This document shows, piece after piece, positions 1 to 8,778 of a stretch of DNA of 64,000 bases (positions within the stretch are counted from its first letter, which is position 1; every line of letters begins with the position of its first letter). Origin of the DNA: UBA7332 sp051657165. GTDB lineage: Bacteria > Bacteroidota > Bacteroidia > Bacteroidales > UBA7332. Location: NCBI GenBank assembly GCA_051657165.1, contig JBOFKD010000165.1, forward strand, positions 1 through 64,000, given 5' to 3'. The translations under genes and the position numbers were made by a program. The notes under the pieces are model-generated. The model saw only the letters and a list, made by a program, of their open reading frames with translations, had not been told where the DNA came from and did not search any database.

Positions 1-40
1 TCTCTCTCTCCCTCTCTCGCTTTCTCTCTCTCTCTCCTCT
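1..40. repeat. CT-rich simple sequence tract
   Basis: The first 40 bases are almost purely pyrimidine, mainly CT dinucleotides with short CCC and TTT interruptions. One frame stays open to about 128, but the translation is low-complexity Ser/Leu and not a recognisable protein end. The tract lies just upstream of the tail chaperone gene, where a major tail protein gene would be expected. It is cut by the window edge, so its full length is unknown. Confidence 0.6.
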
Positions 41-181
41 GACCGTTCTGTCCTTCCTTCTGGTTTGTTGTGCTCTTCATGAACGTTTCTTGCTGAACCT
101 TTCCTTGTATCTGTTTCATTATGTGTGAGTCGACTATTACGGTTGGGTCCCTTTTTTTTACCAAAAACAAAATAAAAACCC

Positions 182-463
182 ATGAAAAAATTCGATATAC
201 AATTCAATGGTGTAACGTACACAGTCAAGCTAAGTATCAGGGCACTAATGACCTATGAGGAGATAAGCGGAAAATCCTATACTCAGATCAGCAGCATGAA
301 GGACATACTAATATATATGTTCAGCGCCCTATTAGCCACAGGACAATTCAATTATGATTTTAACGACTTCCTGAATCTGATCGATGAAGAACCGTCAGCT
401 TTTAACGACTTCCTGAAACACATTACCGACACTAATATAGCACCTGATACCGAAAAAAAGTAA
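182..463 (+). CDS. Phage tail assembly chaperone, short form (gpG-like)
   Basis: Predicted 93-residue protein, the zero-frame product of a tail chaperone pair. In lambda-like phages the short chaperone binds the tape measure protein and guides tail tube polymerisation. Its position directly before a tape measure gene, its small size and its overlap by a -1 frame extension fit this family. The start is an ATG preceded by an A-rich leader, usual for Bacteroidota. The last codons before TAA at 461-463 are GAA AAA AAG, which form a slippery heptamer. Family assignment rests on context and the recoding signal rather than on a sequence motif. Confidence 0.75.
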   Translation: MKKFDIQFNGVTYTVKLSIRALMTYEEISGKSYTQISSMKDILIYMFSALLATGQFNYDFNDFLNLIDEEPSAFNDFLKHITDTNIAPDTEKK

Positions 464-513
464 CAGGTGAACCATTAAGGATTAATAAGTTATACGCGAT
501 AATAGTGGTTCAC
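454..513 (+). promoter_or_regulatory. Programmed -1 ribosomal frameshift signal
   Basis: Slippery heptamer A AAA AAG at 454-460 lies in the correct phase, with zero-frame codons AAA AAG followed at once by the TAA stop. After a 6-base spacer, GTGAACCA (467-474) pairs perfectly with TGGTTCAC (506-513), an 8-bp stem with a 31-base loop that could nest a second helix or a pseudoknot. Heptamer, spacer and stem match canonical -1 stimulators. Confidence 0.8.
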
Positions 514-783
514 GCAGGGATGGCGCCATCTTACATACTCGATGAGATGACATTCGGTGAGATTGACGCAATACTGTCAGAAGTCGAGAATGTCAACCGT
601 GATCAGTGGGAACAAACCCGACTTATTATGTGGTCAGTCCTACAGAGTCAATCAACCAAGTCGATTAAACCCACTGATGTGTTGCCATTCACATGGGATA
701 ATAAGGGGGACAATACAGGGGACAATAAGGTGGTGACACAGACAGAAGTAGAAGAATTTAAAAAACGAAATAATATAATATAA
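460..783 (+). CDS. Tail chaperone -1 frameshift extension (gpGT-like)
   Basis: The frame one base back is open without a stop from the slippery site to 783, adding 107 residues to the 93-residue chaperone (about 200 in total). A GTG at 505 could be called as an independent start, but the preceding 15 codons of the same frame (VTGEPLRINKLYAII) are open and look protein-like. The region contains a conserved-looking SYILDEMTFGEIDAIL helix and a WEQTRLI segment, which I associate with the T domain of Bacteroidota phage chaperones. The T domain recruits the major tail protein to the tape measure complex. It ends 4 bases before the tape measure ATG. Confidence 0.75.
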   Translation, partial: VTGEPLRINKLYAIIVVHAGMAPSYILDEMTFGEIDAILSEVENVNRDQWEQTRLIMWSVLQSQSTKSIKPTDVLPFTWDNKGDNTGDNKVVTQTEVEEFKKRNNII

Positions 784-787
784 CTAT

Positions 788-2593
788 ATGGCTACTAATG
801 ATTTAAAGACGAATCTTAAACTAGATTCAAGTGACTTCGACAGGGGTATTCAAAGGGGACGTAGACAGGTCAAACAGTTCCAAAGCGATACTAAGACGTT
901 TGCCACACAAGCTAAAGATTCATTCGGGTTGGCAGTAGGTGCCGCGGGTGCTTTCGCGACTGCGTTGGTCGGGGTGAATGGTATAAGTGCAGCATTCGAC
1001 ACGTTAAAGGGACATAATCAAGCATTCGGGGACTCGTGGAATAATACGATGGAAGGATGTAAGGCTACATTCGATAGCTTTGTCGAGAACCTTATCAATG
1101 CCGACTTAAGTATGATCGGTACTAACTTTGCCGCTGCGTTTAAGGCCGGTGTCGATGAAGCTAAAGCGTATGATACACTAGGAAACACGAAGATGAGTTA
1201 TGGTGTAGCGTCAGCGCGTAAGCTCGATCAGATCAGCGATTTAGATGCTAAATTATCCAAGGAAAAAGACACAGACAAGCGAGCTACATTAATCGCTGAA
1301 CGTAATGCCCTATTGGCCGATCTGCGTAAGTATGTGGGAACTCTTAGCAGTGATGTCATCGATGCACTTGGTAGTGGTGTTAATACCGCTCTTGGTGGGG
1401 TGTTCAATGGTAACGTATCAAAAAACTTCACGGAAGACATGTTTATTCGTGCGAGTGAGATTGATCTAGACAAGGACAATCGAGATAGCGCCCGTGCCGC
1501 TAGTGAGCAATTCTATAAAGAATTTAACAAGTCCGTCAATCCATTCTTAAAAAAAATCGGGACACTCGAGGGTAACATAGCGGAAGTTAAATTCGGGGAA
1601 ACTGGGGCATCCATGACATCAGTCGAGCGAGGTAAAGAGGTTCAACGATTACAGGGAATGTTATCGGAGAATTATAAAGGTATTAACCAATACTTCTCAG
1701 AATTATCAGACGTTGAGAAACAGCACCTACTCAATTATGTCACCCTGATGAGATATTCAGACGAAAAACTACAAGGTGTGTACAACGAATTACAGGGTGT
1801 TTTCAATTCAAACCGGGTAATCAACCGACTCGCAAAACGCGAACCAAAAGCGGAAGTATCATCGGGAACAGGTAAGAGCGGTAAGACAGTGGTTAATAAT
1901 GTTGACACGTCTGAATTCGACTTATATAGGAATATTCAGCTATACATTAACCCGACTACTGAGTTCGAACGCATACAGAAAGCTATCAATCAACACGATA
2001 GTCTTAATTGGGTGGTGGAATTGACCGCTGAGGACGAAGCCGGTGATTCATTCGATTTTAACAATAAAAAAAATCCACTCGAAAATATATCCAATATAGA
2101 TGTATCCGAACAGATAGGACAATTCACGTCAATAGCTACGGCCATCGGAAGTATTACAGGCGCCATTAATGAAGGCGCAAACAGTTGGTCATCATGGATA
2201 GCGTCATTATTGGGCTCAATAGCTACAGCTATACCGGCGATTAAGTCATTAACAATCGCTATGGCAGCTAAGTCAGCCGCAGAGACACCTATAGTCGGGT
2301 GGTTAACAGTCGGTGCCGCGGTGGCTAGTGTTGGGGCCGTATTAGCTTCAATGCCTAAGTACGCTACGGGTGGTATAGTATCAGGTGCTACTGTATCAGG
2401 TGATAAGATTCCGGCATTAATGAACGCCGGGGAAATGGTTCTTAATGGGTCCCAACAAAGCAGATTGTTCAATATGCTGAATGGCGGTAACAACAATAAT
2501 AACGCTACCATGACTAACGTAGAATTCAAGGTTTCAGGTAAAGATCTAATCGGTGTGTTGAATAACTATTCCAAAGCGACCGGTAAACGGTAA
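788..2593 (+). CDS. Phage tail tape measure protein
   Basis: 601 residues. It sets tail length and is ejected with the DNA. The N-terminal part begins like many tape measures (ATNDLKTNLKLDSSDF) followed by a basic helix. There is a hydrophobic stretch near residues 47-66 and two more near 470-540. The C-terminal end carries the typical tape measure signature with GGIVSG, then D-K-IPALMNAGEMVLN and QQ, followed by an Asn-rich run. It is short for the family, implying a tail of roughly 90 nm by the 0.15 nm per residue rule (inference). It follows the chaperone pair by 4 bases and precedes the distal tail protein, the standard order. Confidence 0.85.
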   Translation: MATNDLKTNLKLDSSDFDRGIQRGRRQVKQFQSDTKTFATQAKDSFGLAVGAAGAFATALVGVNGISAAFDTLKGHNQAFGDSWNNTMEGCKATFDSFVENLINADLSMIGTNFAAAFKAGVDEAKAYDTLGNTKMSYGVASARKLDQISDLDAKLSKEKDTDKRATLIAERNALLADLRKYVGTLSSDVIDALGSGVNTALGGVFNGNVSKNFTEDMFIRASEIDLDKDNRDSARAASEQFYKEFNKSVNPFLKKIGTLEGNIAEVKFGETGASMTSVERGKEVQRLQGMLSENYKGINQYFSELSDVEKQHLLNYVTLMRYSDEKLQGVYNELQGVFNSNRVINRLAKREPKAEVSSGTGKSGKTVVNNVDTSEFDLYRNIQLYINPTTEFERIQKAINQHDSLNWVVELTAEDEAGDSFDFNNKKNPLENISNIDVSEQIGQFTSIATAIGSITGAINEGANSWSSWIASLLGSIATAIPAIKSLTIAMAAKSAAETPIVGWLTVGAAVASVGAVLASMPKYATGGIVSGATVSGDKIPALMNAGEMVLNGSQQSRLFNMLNGGNNNNNATMTNVEFKVSGKDLIGVLNNYSKATGKR

Positions 2594-2616
2594 TACAGAA
2601 TATATGTAATATATAT

Positions 2617-4692
2617 ATGAAGACACTACAATACCATACAGCATATCGGTCATTAGCCGATGAGCTATTCAGGATAAACATATACTCAACATCGGGACCA
2701 CCACCATCGACAGCGATAGAATTGACACCATCAGATTCGCCCTTATATATAATGTACGCGCGCGAGGATACTTTTTCACCCATGTTCACGTCAAGCGCTA
2801 CATTACGGGTGATTGGTAGTGATTACATGCAAGCGATTTTTTCATCGAATCCGACAGACCATTACGTAGAAGTAATGAAGCAGGGTCGATTAATATGGCA
2901 GGGTTATGTAACTCAGAATGTTTACAATCAGGAGTTTACGCGTGAAAAGTTCGAATTCGAAATCGAGTTAATCGACAGTCTCGCAGTTACTAAGTCTATT
3001 CCATTCAGAAGCGAAACGAAGTGTATGACTTTCAAAGAATATATTATCAGTGCGATTAATAGTTTACCCGGAACCATCATAAACCGTATATATGTTCACG
3101 ATACCCGTGGAATGAATACCATAGAAGAATTAGGGGTTTTTAGCTCTAACTTTAAAGATGAGGAAGAAAAACCTAATAGTTACTATGACATTCTATCCGC
3201 GATCGGCGCGTACTTAAACATGACATTCTACTTAAGGGAAGATAGTCTGTACTTATTCGCACCGGAATCAGATAGCACTGACTTTTTTTATTATGACGCC
3301 GCTGATGGGTACACCAAGCCTAACACTATAGTAATGCCATTCGCATCAACGATTAACCTTAATTGTGAAGCATACGCCGGAAGTGATAATACACTGTCAA
3401 TCACGGAATCATTCAATAAGATCACGGTGACTAATAGTCTATATGAAGTCAAAGAATTGTATCCTAAGTTCGACACTTCCGGGGCCACTATGATCAAGGA
3501 AACCGAGGTTATACATAAGGACAGACGGATAAAGCGGAGATATTACGACAGCCCTAAGTTCTTCACGTGGAAGTACTTACCGGCCGTAATGGGTGGATTG
3601 TATGGGACTACTGCAGTAAGTAATAACCCTGAACATGATTTAGGTGCGTATGTGGTGAAGATGGTTGATTTTGCTCACAGTGAGAATGTCAACTCGTTAC
3701 AATGGGACACAACGCTACACGTGAGAATGAACAACGAACATCGCCTACCATTGGATTTTAAGCTGATGGAGAAAAAAATCAACGTTGAATCATTCGCCAA
3801 GTCGGGTTTTTGGGCTTCGTTGGATTTTAACATTCGTTGTAGCACGACCGACACAGGGTATAATTCGAAGATCAGCACATTATCACACAGTGACACTAAG
3901 GGTAGTATTATAGTACCGGTTCAGATTCGATGTGGTGATAAGTATTACAGCGAAAACAAGTTATCACCATGGACCAATCAACCTACAACACTATTGATAA
4001 AGTGCGGTGAGATGGGGCCATCGGTCGAGATGACTGATACATGGTACGCGGTACAGGATGGGAATACGTGGCAGAACTTAACACCTAACCTTAATGGGTT
4101 CATGATTAACTTTAACAACCAATACCAAGAGGGTGAGTTAGATATAATATTCTTTACTCCCTATCTGTGGAACAATTCAAAAAACCACGGATATGACCGA
4201 CCTATAACGGAACCATATCACCGTGATTCGGAAGTCAGATATTATCAGTTAAAAGACATTAACGTCAAGTTTCAGATTCCGTCAGAAGAAGCGTATGCAG
4301 GTGACGAGGATGAAAAAGATCGAATATACGAAGAGGTTATCAGTGATTCTTTTACGGGCAGCGATTATAATATCGATCTTATGTTGAGCACGAATCAAAG
4401 CGATTCGGTTAACCGCAGTAATGTCATATTAATGGGGCCGGTTAACAGCTTATTCACGGGGTATGTGATTAACGGTACTACGATAATACCCGAACAATTA
4501 ATAATTGATCGTCACCGGTTACAGCTAAGTAAGCCGCGAAAAAAACTTGACATTAACATTAGGTATGATGATGTCTTTAATCGATACTACGATAAACATA
4601 CTAATGCGACCTATATCCCGATCGGAATTGAACACGACACACGGTATGGCTCTAGCCACATGAGCTTAATAGAATTACACATAAACCAATGA
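2617..4692 (+). CDS. Phage distal tail / baseplate protein
   Basis: 691 residues, rich in beta-strand-forming sequence and without a signal peptide or membrane segment. The position right after the tape measure gene is that of the distal tail protein or tail hub. The N-terminal third (AREDTFSPMFTSSATLRVIG, then a WQGYVTQNVYNQEF segment) resembles large tail proteins that I associate with Bacteroidota siphoviruses. The gene overlaps the next by the sequence ATGA (4689-4692), suggesting translational coupling. I cannot separate a receptor-binding or hydrolase domain by eye, so a tail-tip adsorption role is inferred from context only. Confidence 0.65.
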   Translation: MKTLQYHTAYRSLADELFRINIYSTSGPPPSTAIELTPSDSPLYIMYAREDTFSPMFTSSATLRVIGSDYMQAIFSSNPTDHYVEVMKQGRLIWQGYVTQNVYNQEFTREKFEFEIELIDSLAVTKSIPFRSETKCMTFKEYIISAINSLPGTIINRIYVHDTRGMNTIEELGVFSSNFKDEEEKPNSYYDILSAIGAYLNMTFYLREDSLYLFAPESDSTDFFYYDAADGYTKPNTIVMPFASTINLNCEAYAGSDNTLSITESFNKITVTNSLYEVKELYPKFDTSGATMIKETEVIHKDRRIKRRYYDSPKFFTWKYLPAVMGGLYGTTAVSNNPEHDLGAYVVKMVDFAHSENVNSLQWDTTLHVRMNNEHRLPLDFKLMEKKINVESFAKSGFWASLDFNIRCSTTDTGYNSKISTLSHSDTKGSIIVPVQIRCGDKYYSENKLSPWTNQPTTLLIKCGEMGPSVEMTDTWYAVQDGNTWQNLTPNLNGFMINFNNQYQEGELDIIFFTPYLWNNSKNHGYDRPITEPYHRDSEVRYYQLKDINVKFQIPSEEAYAGDEDEKDRIYEEVISDSFTGSDYNIDLMLSTNQSDSVNRSNVILMGPVNSLFTGYVINGTTIIPEQLIIDRHRLQLSKPRKKLDINIRYDDVFNRYYDKHTNATYIPIGIEHDTRYGSSHMSLIELHINQ

Positions 4693-5150
4693 TAAAGAGA
4701 TATATAAACAAGACTTATCGGTCCCATAGATTACGGGACACCGTAGCACCATCATCCGGTAATGTTTCTTTTTCCGGTAACGCTTCCGGTGGTGGTGGTG
4801 GTGTATCCGGATTACCTTACTCGGTGAATGATGCCGGGGAATACGTGGTAGGAAAGACACTACATAGTGAAGGTGACATGGTCGCGTACTCCGATGGTGG
4901 AATCGGTTCATCAGATAATAATCTATACCTTAATGACCTTAGTGATGTCGACACAACAACAAAAAAACACGGGTTCGTTCTCACATACGATTCAATAACA
5001 AACACTTACAAGTTCACGGAACCACAAGCCGGGGGTATTACTGAGGTTCATTGGAGTGATGTCAAAAGTAAACCGGAAACATATAGACCGTCCGAACATA
5101 CACACACATTCGCTGATATTACTGGTATTATCGACTGTGGCACTTATTAA
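4689..5150 (+). CDS. Small phage tail fibre-like protein with GIIDCGTY end
   Basis: 153 residues. After a Gly-rich linker (residues 31-40), it carries a module of the form LSDV-T-K-GFVLTY followed by AGG-TEV-WSDVK and an HTHTF repeat, a composition common in phage fibres. The last eight residues GIIDCGTY are identical to the end of the next protein, and the two share the LSDV...VLTY module, so the genes are paralogues or exchanged modules. Start overlaps the preceding stop (ATGA). The function as fibre or fibre adaptor is inferred. Confidence 0.6.
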   Translation: MIKRYINKTYRSHRLRDTVAPSSGNVSFSGNASGGGGGVSGLPYSVNDAGEYVVGKTLHSEGDMVAYSDGGIGSSDNNLYLNDLSDVDTTTKKHGFVLTYDSITNTYKFTEPQAGGITEVHWSDVKSKPETYRPSEHTHTFADITGIIDCGTY

Positions 5151-5178
5151 TTTTCAGAAAAAAAAACATATAAAAAAA

Positions 5179-6516
5179 ATGTCAATATTACAGAGAATCA
5201 AGCACATTAATTCGGACGCAGCGTCCGCGAATGCGATAATCAAGCCTACAGCGGATATATTCCTTGATGGTGAATTCATAATTAATTATAATGCAATCAA
5301 CCCTACATTATTCGTCCGCGATAGTGCCGGTGCTGTGAGAGAGTTCCCGGTACGGGAAGCGGTCCAAACAATGATCGATGCCTTAAAGGGTGGAGCATTG
5401 CCGAACGTGTCAGGTTATCGATCGGTGAAAGAGATTGCGGATACGTTACACACGTTCCTGACCGCTACCAATGACGCGGATAACACGATAAACAAGTGGA
5501 AAGAGCTTGAGGCATTCCTTAATGGTATTCCTGATTCGAATAGCACACTTATCGGCCTGATGAACAATAAGGTAGATAAGACAACGACCGTTAATGGACA
5601 CGCCCTATCCGGTAATATAACCATAAGTAAGGGCGATGTCGGACTCGGTAACGTGGATAATAAGTCGGATATGGATAAGCCTGTATCTACTGCACAGAAA
5701 GCAGCGATTGACCTTAAGTTAGACAAAGCAGGTGGGTCGATTACGAATAACCTGACTGTAGGTAAAGAATTACAGGCCAATCTGATTAAGTCGACCACTG
5801 ACGTAATTGCATATGCCGGTGCTGATGCAAGTGCGAGCGGTATGATAATCGATGACCTATCCGATGTTAACACAAGCGGTAAACAGAACGGTTATGTGCT
5901 GACTTACAACGGTGTGACAACCAAGTGGGAAGCAAAAGAAGTAAAAGCTGGTGGTGGATTAGTAGAAGTATCATTCAGCGACATTAAAGGCAGTCCGGCG
6001 GACAATACGGCTTTGAAAACAAGTCTAGGGACGAAAGTAGAATCGGCTACTATTGGTGGTACAGCAGTGACCAAGTCAGGGACTCAACTTCAATTCCCGG
6101 CTTATCCTACCACCCTACCGGCGTCCGATGTTCCGGTATGGGCTAAAGCTAGTTCGTTGGCTGTCAGCTCAGTCCCTAACCTACCATCGAGTAAGATCAC
6201 AGCTATGACAGGGTATTCAAAAGCGACTACAGTGTCAGCCATATCGGCAACCGATTCACTTAATATCGCGGTCGGAAAACTCGAGAAGGCCCTTGACGGA
6301 AAACAAGCATCCGGAAGTTACGAGCCATCATTCAGTAAAAACAATGCTTTCAATAAGTCGTTCGGGACCACAAGCGGAACCGTGTGTCAGGGTAACGACT
6401 CACGATTGAGTAACTCACGCCCGGCTAGTGATGTGCATGCGTGGGCTAAGGCATCGTCAAAACCGGCTTATAACTTCACCGAGATCACGGGAATCATCGA
6501 TTGTGGCACTTATTAA
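5179..6516 (+). CDS. Phage tail fibre / side-tail protein
   Basis: 445 residues if started at the ATG at 5179 (MSILQRIKHINSD). The open frame reaches back to 5056, but that part overlaps the previous gene, and the A-rich leader before 5179 favours the later start. The protein contains the phage fibre repeat motif KGDVGLGNVDNKSD near residue 155, a second LSDVNTSGKQNGYVLTY module near residue 225, low-complexity Ala/Ser stretches, and the C-terminus GIIDCGTY shared with the upstream small protein. The KGDVGLGNV motif is typical of trimeric tail fibres. Likely role: host recognition or fibre shaft. Confidence 0.7.
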   Translation: MSILQRIKHINSDAASANAIIKPTADIFLDGEFIINYNAINPTLFVRDSAGAVREFPVREAVQTMIDALKGGALPNVSGYRSVKEIADTLHTFLTATNDADNTINKWKELEAFLNGIPDSNSTLIGLMNNKVDKTTTVNGHALSGNITISKGDVGLGNVDNKSDMDKPVSTAQKAAIDLKLDKAGGSITNNLTVGKELQANLIKSTTDVIAYAGADASASGMIIDDLSDVNTSGKQNGYVLTYNGVTTKWEAKEVKAGGGLVEVSFSDIKGSPADNTALKTSLGTKVESATIGGTAVTKSGTQLQFPAYPTTLPASDVPVWAKASSLAVSSVPNLPSSKITAMTGYSKATTVSAISATDSLNIAVGKLEKALDGKQASGSYEPSFSKNNAFNKSFGTTSGTVCQGNDSRLSNSRPASDVHAWAKASSKPAYNFTEITGIIDCGTY

Positions 6517-6541
6517 TTTTTCAGAAAAAAATATAGAAACA

Positions 6542-7519
6542 ATGGCCGAAGGAATCATCATAAAAAACAATTCAACTATACTTAATGGCGTCCCTGTGGC
6601 GCCATCATCACTATACCCGGGTGAGCTTGCTTTTAACATCGCGAATGGTCACGAGAGTATGTTTTTTGCTAATTCTGCTAAGACTATTATTAAGCTTCCA
6701 ATCAACTACTTAAAGGGTATAACATCGGACGTTCAGACCCAATTAAACGGAAAATCACCATCGACCCACACACATAACTATGGACAGATATTATCCAACG
6801 GGGGTTCATGGGCGTCAGGAGCGGCGCCATTAAGAATGTGTTACGCTGACAGGCTCACAAGCGGACAGGGTTACATTAGCCGGGCGGCTATTGGCTTAAA
6901 ACAGCGTGACAATTCCTTTGATTCTGCATTAATATCAGTCGGAAAGGACGACTTGGGCACTAAGTGGACAGATTACGAATTCCGAGCTAATGGGGTGTTC
7001 GTGACTCCATCAATATCAGCCGGGGGTGGTGAATTCGGTGGTCTCAATGTCAGCGATGATCTTATATGTCTTGGTTCCGTTGAAGGCTGGTTCGGAGCAT
7101 TCGAAGAGCTTAGCGCGACACAGGTTTTTTGTAAACATTACAATATAAACAGCACATCATCGGCTAGTTACGGTGGTGGTATTAAGTTCAGAAACGAAGG
7201 ACACGCACATTACACATTCGGTCAGAAAGGTAGTGTAATGGTGTTGGCTGATACCGGCGCGAATGGTGAGACGTTATGGACGAACCCACATGACTTAATG
7301 CAGATTAACCTTAGTGGTGAGGGACGGTTTAAGGGTGATGTTGTTGCCTTTGGTATTCCTACAGCAGTATATTCAAACACTATAACTACATTAGAAGAAC
7401 CTGTTATAACTGATTCCCCTACAGCATTAGATATATTAATTGAAAAAAACAACCAACTAACTAAACAAGTTGAATTCTTAATGAGTGAGATTCAGCTACT
7501 TAAACAAAACCTTAAATAA
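6542..7519 (+). CDS. Phage tail fibre protein with C-terminal coiled coil
   Basis: 325 residues from the ATG at 6542. The open frame extends upstream to 6428, but that part overlaps the previous gene. The N-terminus (GIIIKNNSTILNGVPVAPSS then YPGELAFNIANG) is the type seen at the start of fibres that attach to the baseplate. HTHNYGQIL follows, then a Gly-rich beta region. The last about 40 residues form a heptad-like coiled coil (LDILIEKNNQLTKQVEFLM), which would hold a trimer. Base composition becomes AT-richer from about 7330, suggesting a recombination point in the 3' end. Confidence 0.65.
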   Translation: MAEGIIIKNNSTILNGVPVAPSSLYPGELAFNIANGHESMFFANSAKTIIKLPINYLKGITSDVQTQLNGKSPSTHTHNYGQILSNGGSWASGAAPLRMCYADRLTSGQGYISRAAIGLKQRDNSFDSALISVGKDDLGTKWTDYEFRANGVFVTPSISAGGGEFGGLNVSDDLICLGSVEGWFGAFEELSATQVFCKHYNINSTSSASYGGGIKFRNEGHAHYTFGQKGSVMVLADTGANGETLWTNPHDLMQINLSGEGRFKGDVVAFGIPTAVYSNTITTLEEPVITDSPTALDILIEKNNQLTKQVEFLMSEIQLLKQNLK

Positions 7520-7525
7520 TAATAT

Positions 7526-8524
7526 ATGGCAACATTCGGAGATAATAATATAAGCTTAAATGCTGTGAGGGCAGTTCTGGGCGAATCAAGTAAATCATTG
7601 TGGAATCTTTGTAACAATCCTAACATAAATAAGTGGGCCAAGTATTCCCCTCAAACAGATAATGGTAAAGCAATTCCTTTTGCAACTTATACAGTAAGCA
7701 ATCCGTTCGATGTAGCACAATGGGAATACAATAAGCGGACAATTACGCAGGCTAAGCTAGGAGACTTCAGACGCTATAAGCATGATGCTCAGAATCCAAT
7801 TGTAATAGGATGGCCTGAGCAATTATATTATAATGCACCTAATAGTATAAGTATGGGGGAAACTGGTGATTTGAATAATATAAAATTATCAGATTTAGGA
7901 ATTAGTAATAAATATATGGGCGTGGCAGTTCGCAGGGTTAGCAGCTCGTCAGATAAGCGTGGTAATTGGTGTACTGGAAATACTACAGGCGATTGGACAG
8001 TTCCATTAGATTTTAAAGGGATTTTTTCATCTAGGATACAAGTTGAACTGGTTGTTTTTTTGACAGATATTAAAAAGACAAGCCTTACAGAACCTGATAA
8101 ATTTGGTGATTTCTGGAGTGTTAAAACAGATGCTAATGTGATTGACAGAAAAACATATACTTTGTCTGAATTTGTTCCACCTACTACTTATGAGCTTATC
8201 TATGCTAATGAAAGTCCTACCTATGGTAACTGGTATTATGATGTACTGACTTTTGACAATATCGATGTAGTCGTTAAATCTAAGATTGATTATCATTATA
8301 AATTTAAAGTTGTTGTTGAGTTTCCCGAATCTGGAGATTGGCAGGAGGTGCGTATGCAATCAGAAGTAAAAGTATTAGCTGGACAGCAAAAAACAGTCTT
8401 TAGCACAGGACGCATTAGCGTTAATAATTTCAGACGTGAAAATATGGCATGGATTAAGGTTTTAGATATGAATAATAGTAACAGGGTTGTTTATTCATCT
8501 CCGGTGCATAATATGAATATGTAA
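7526..8524 (+). CDS. Phage structural protein of unknown function
   Basis: 332 residues. I do not recognise a named family. The N-terminus contains SLWNLCNNPNINKWAKYSP, a motif I associate with uncharacterised Bacteroidota prophage proteins that follow the tail fibre gene. No signal peptide, membrane segment or catalytic motif is visible. It lies between fibre and holin genes, so a virion tip, receptor-binding or fibre accessory role is plausible. Its codon use and AT content differ from the genes on both sides, pointing to a separately exchanged cassette. Its stop TAA (8522-8524) overlaps the next ATG by one base. Confidence 0.5.
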   Translation: MATFGDNNISLNAVRAVLGESSKSLWNLCNNPNINKWAKYSPQTDNGKAIPFATYTVSNPFDVAQWEYNKRTITQAKLGDFRRYKHDAQNPIVIGWPEQLYYNAPNSISMGETGDLNNIKLSDLGISNKYMGVAVRRVSSSSDKRGNWCTGNTTGDWTVPLDFKGIFSSRIQVELVVFLTDIKKTSLTEPDKFGDFWSVKTDANVIDRKTYTLSEFVPPTTYELIYANESPTYGNWYYDVLTFDNIDVVVKSKIDYHYKFKVVVEFPESGDWQEVRMQSEVKVLAGQQKTVFSTGRISVNNFRRENMAWIKVLDMNNSNRVVYSSPVHNMNM

Positions 8525-8778
8525 TGAATATGAAAAAACTAAAATTAAGCGAAATAATAGCGGTTGGATTAGTCATAGCCGGGACAGTACTTATATTCAT
8601 CAACATGTTCATTCCACCCGTTGGTATTATCGCGGATTCGGCTTTATTCGCACTCGGACAGTTCTTCACTTTGGCCGGTGCTTTGTTTGGATTGGATTTA
8701 AAATGGGGGACTAAAATTAACAGTATTGAGAGTAAAATTAACAAAAACAATAATAACGATGAAGATAACATACAGTGA
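8524..8778 (+). CDS. Phage holin-like protein
   Basis: 84 residues with two predicted membrane helices (about residues 10-29 and 38-56) and a charged hydrophilic tail ending in Asn/Asp-rich sequence. Size, topology and position immediately before the endolysin identify a holin, which opens the cytoplasmic membrane at the end of the lytic cycle. An alternative ATG lies at 8530. It overlaps the endolysin start by 20 bases. No family motif is claimed; the call rests on topology and context. Confidence 0.7.
   Translation: MNMKKLKLSEIIAVGLVIAGTVLIFINMFIPPVGIIADSALFALGQFFTLAGALFGLDLKWGTKINSIESKINKNNNNDEDNIQ

Noticed and set aside
1990..2529. Minus-strand open frame of 179 codons opposite the tape measure gene
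   Set aside because: Composition follows the antisense of the tape measure gene; no recognisable protein features and no promoter.
5056..5178. N-terminal extension of the fibre protein back to 5056
   Set aside because: It lies inside the preceding gene in another frame; the A-rich leader and the ATG at 5179 give a normal fibre N-terminus.
6428..6541. N-terminal extension of the fibre protein back to 6428
   Set aside because: Same reason: overlap with the preceding gene. The ATG at 6542 begins a typical fibre N-terminus.
7526..8524. Target protein of a diversity-generating retroelement
   Set aside because: No reverse transcriptase, template repeat or C-type lectin ending is visible in the window.
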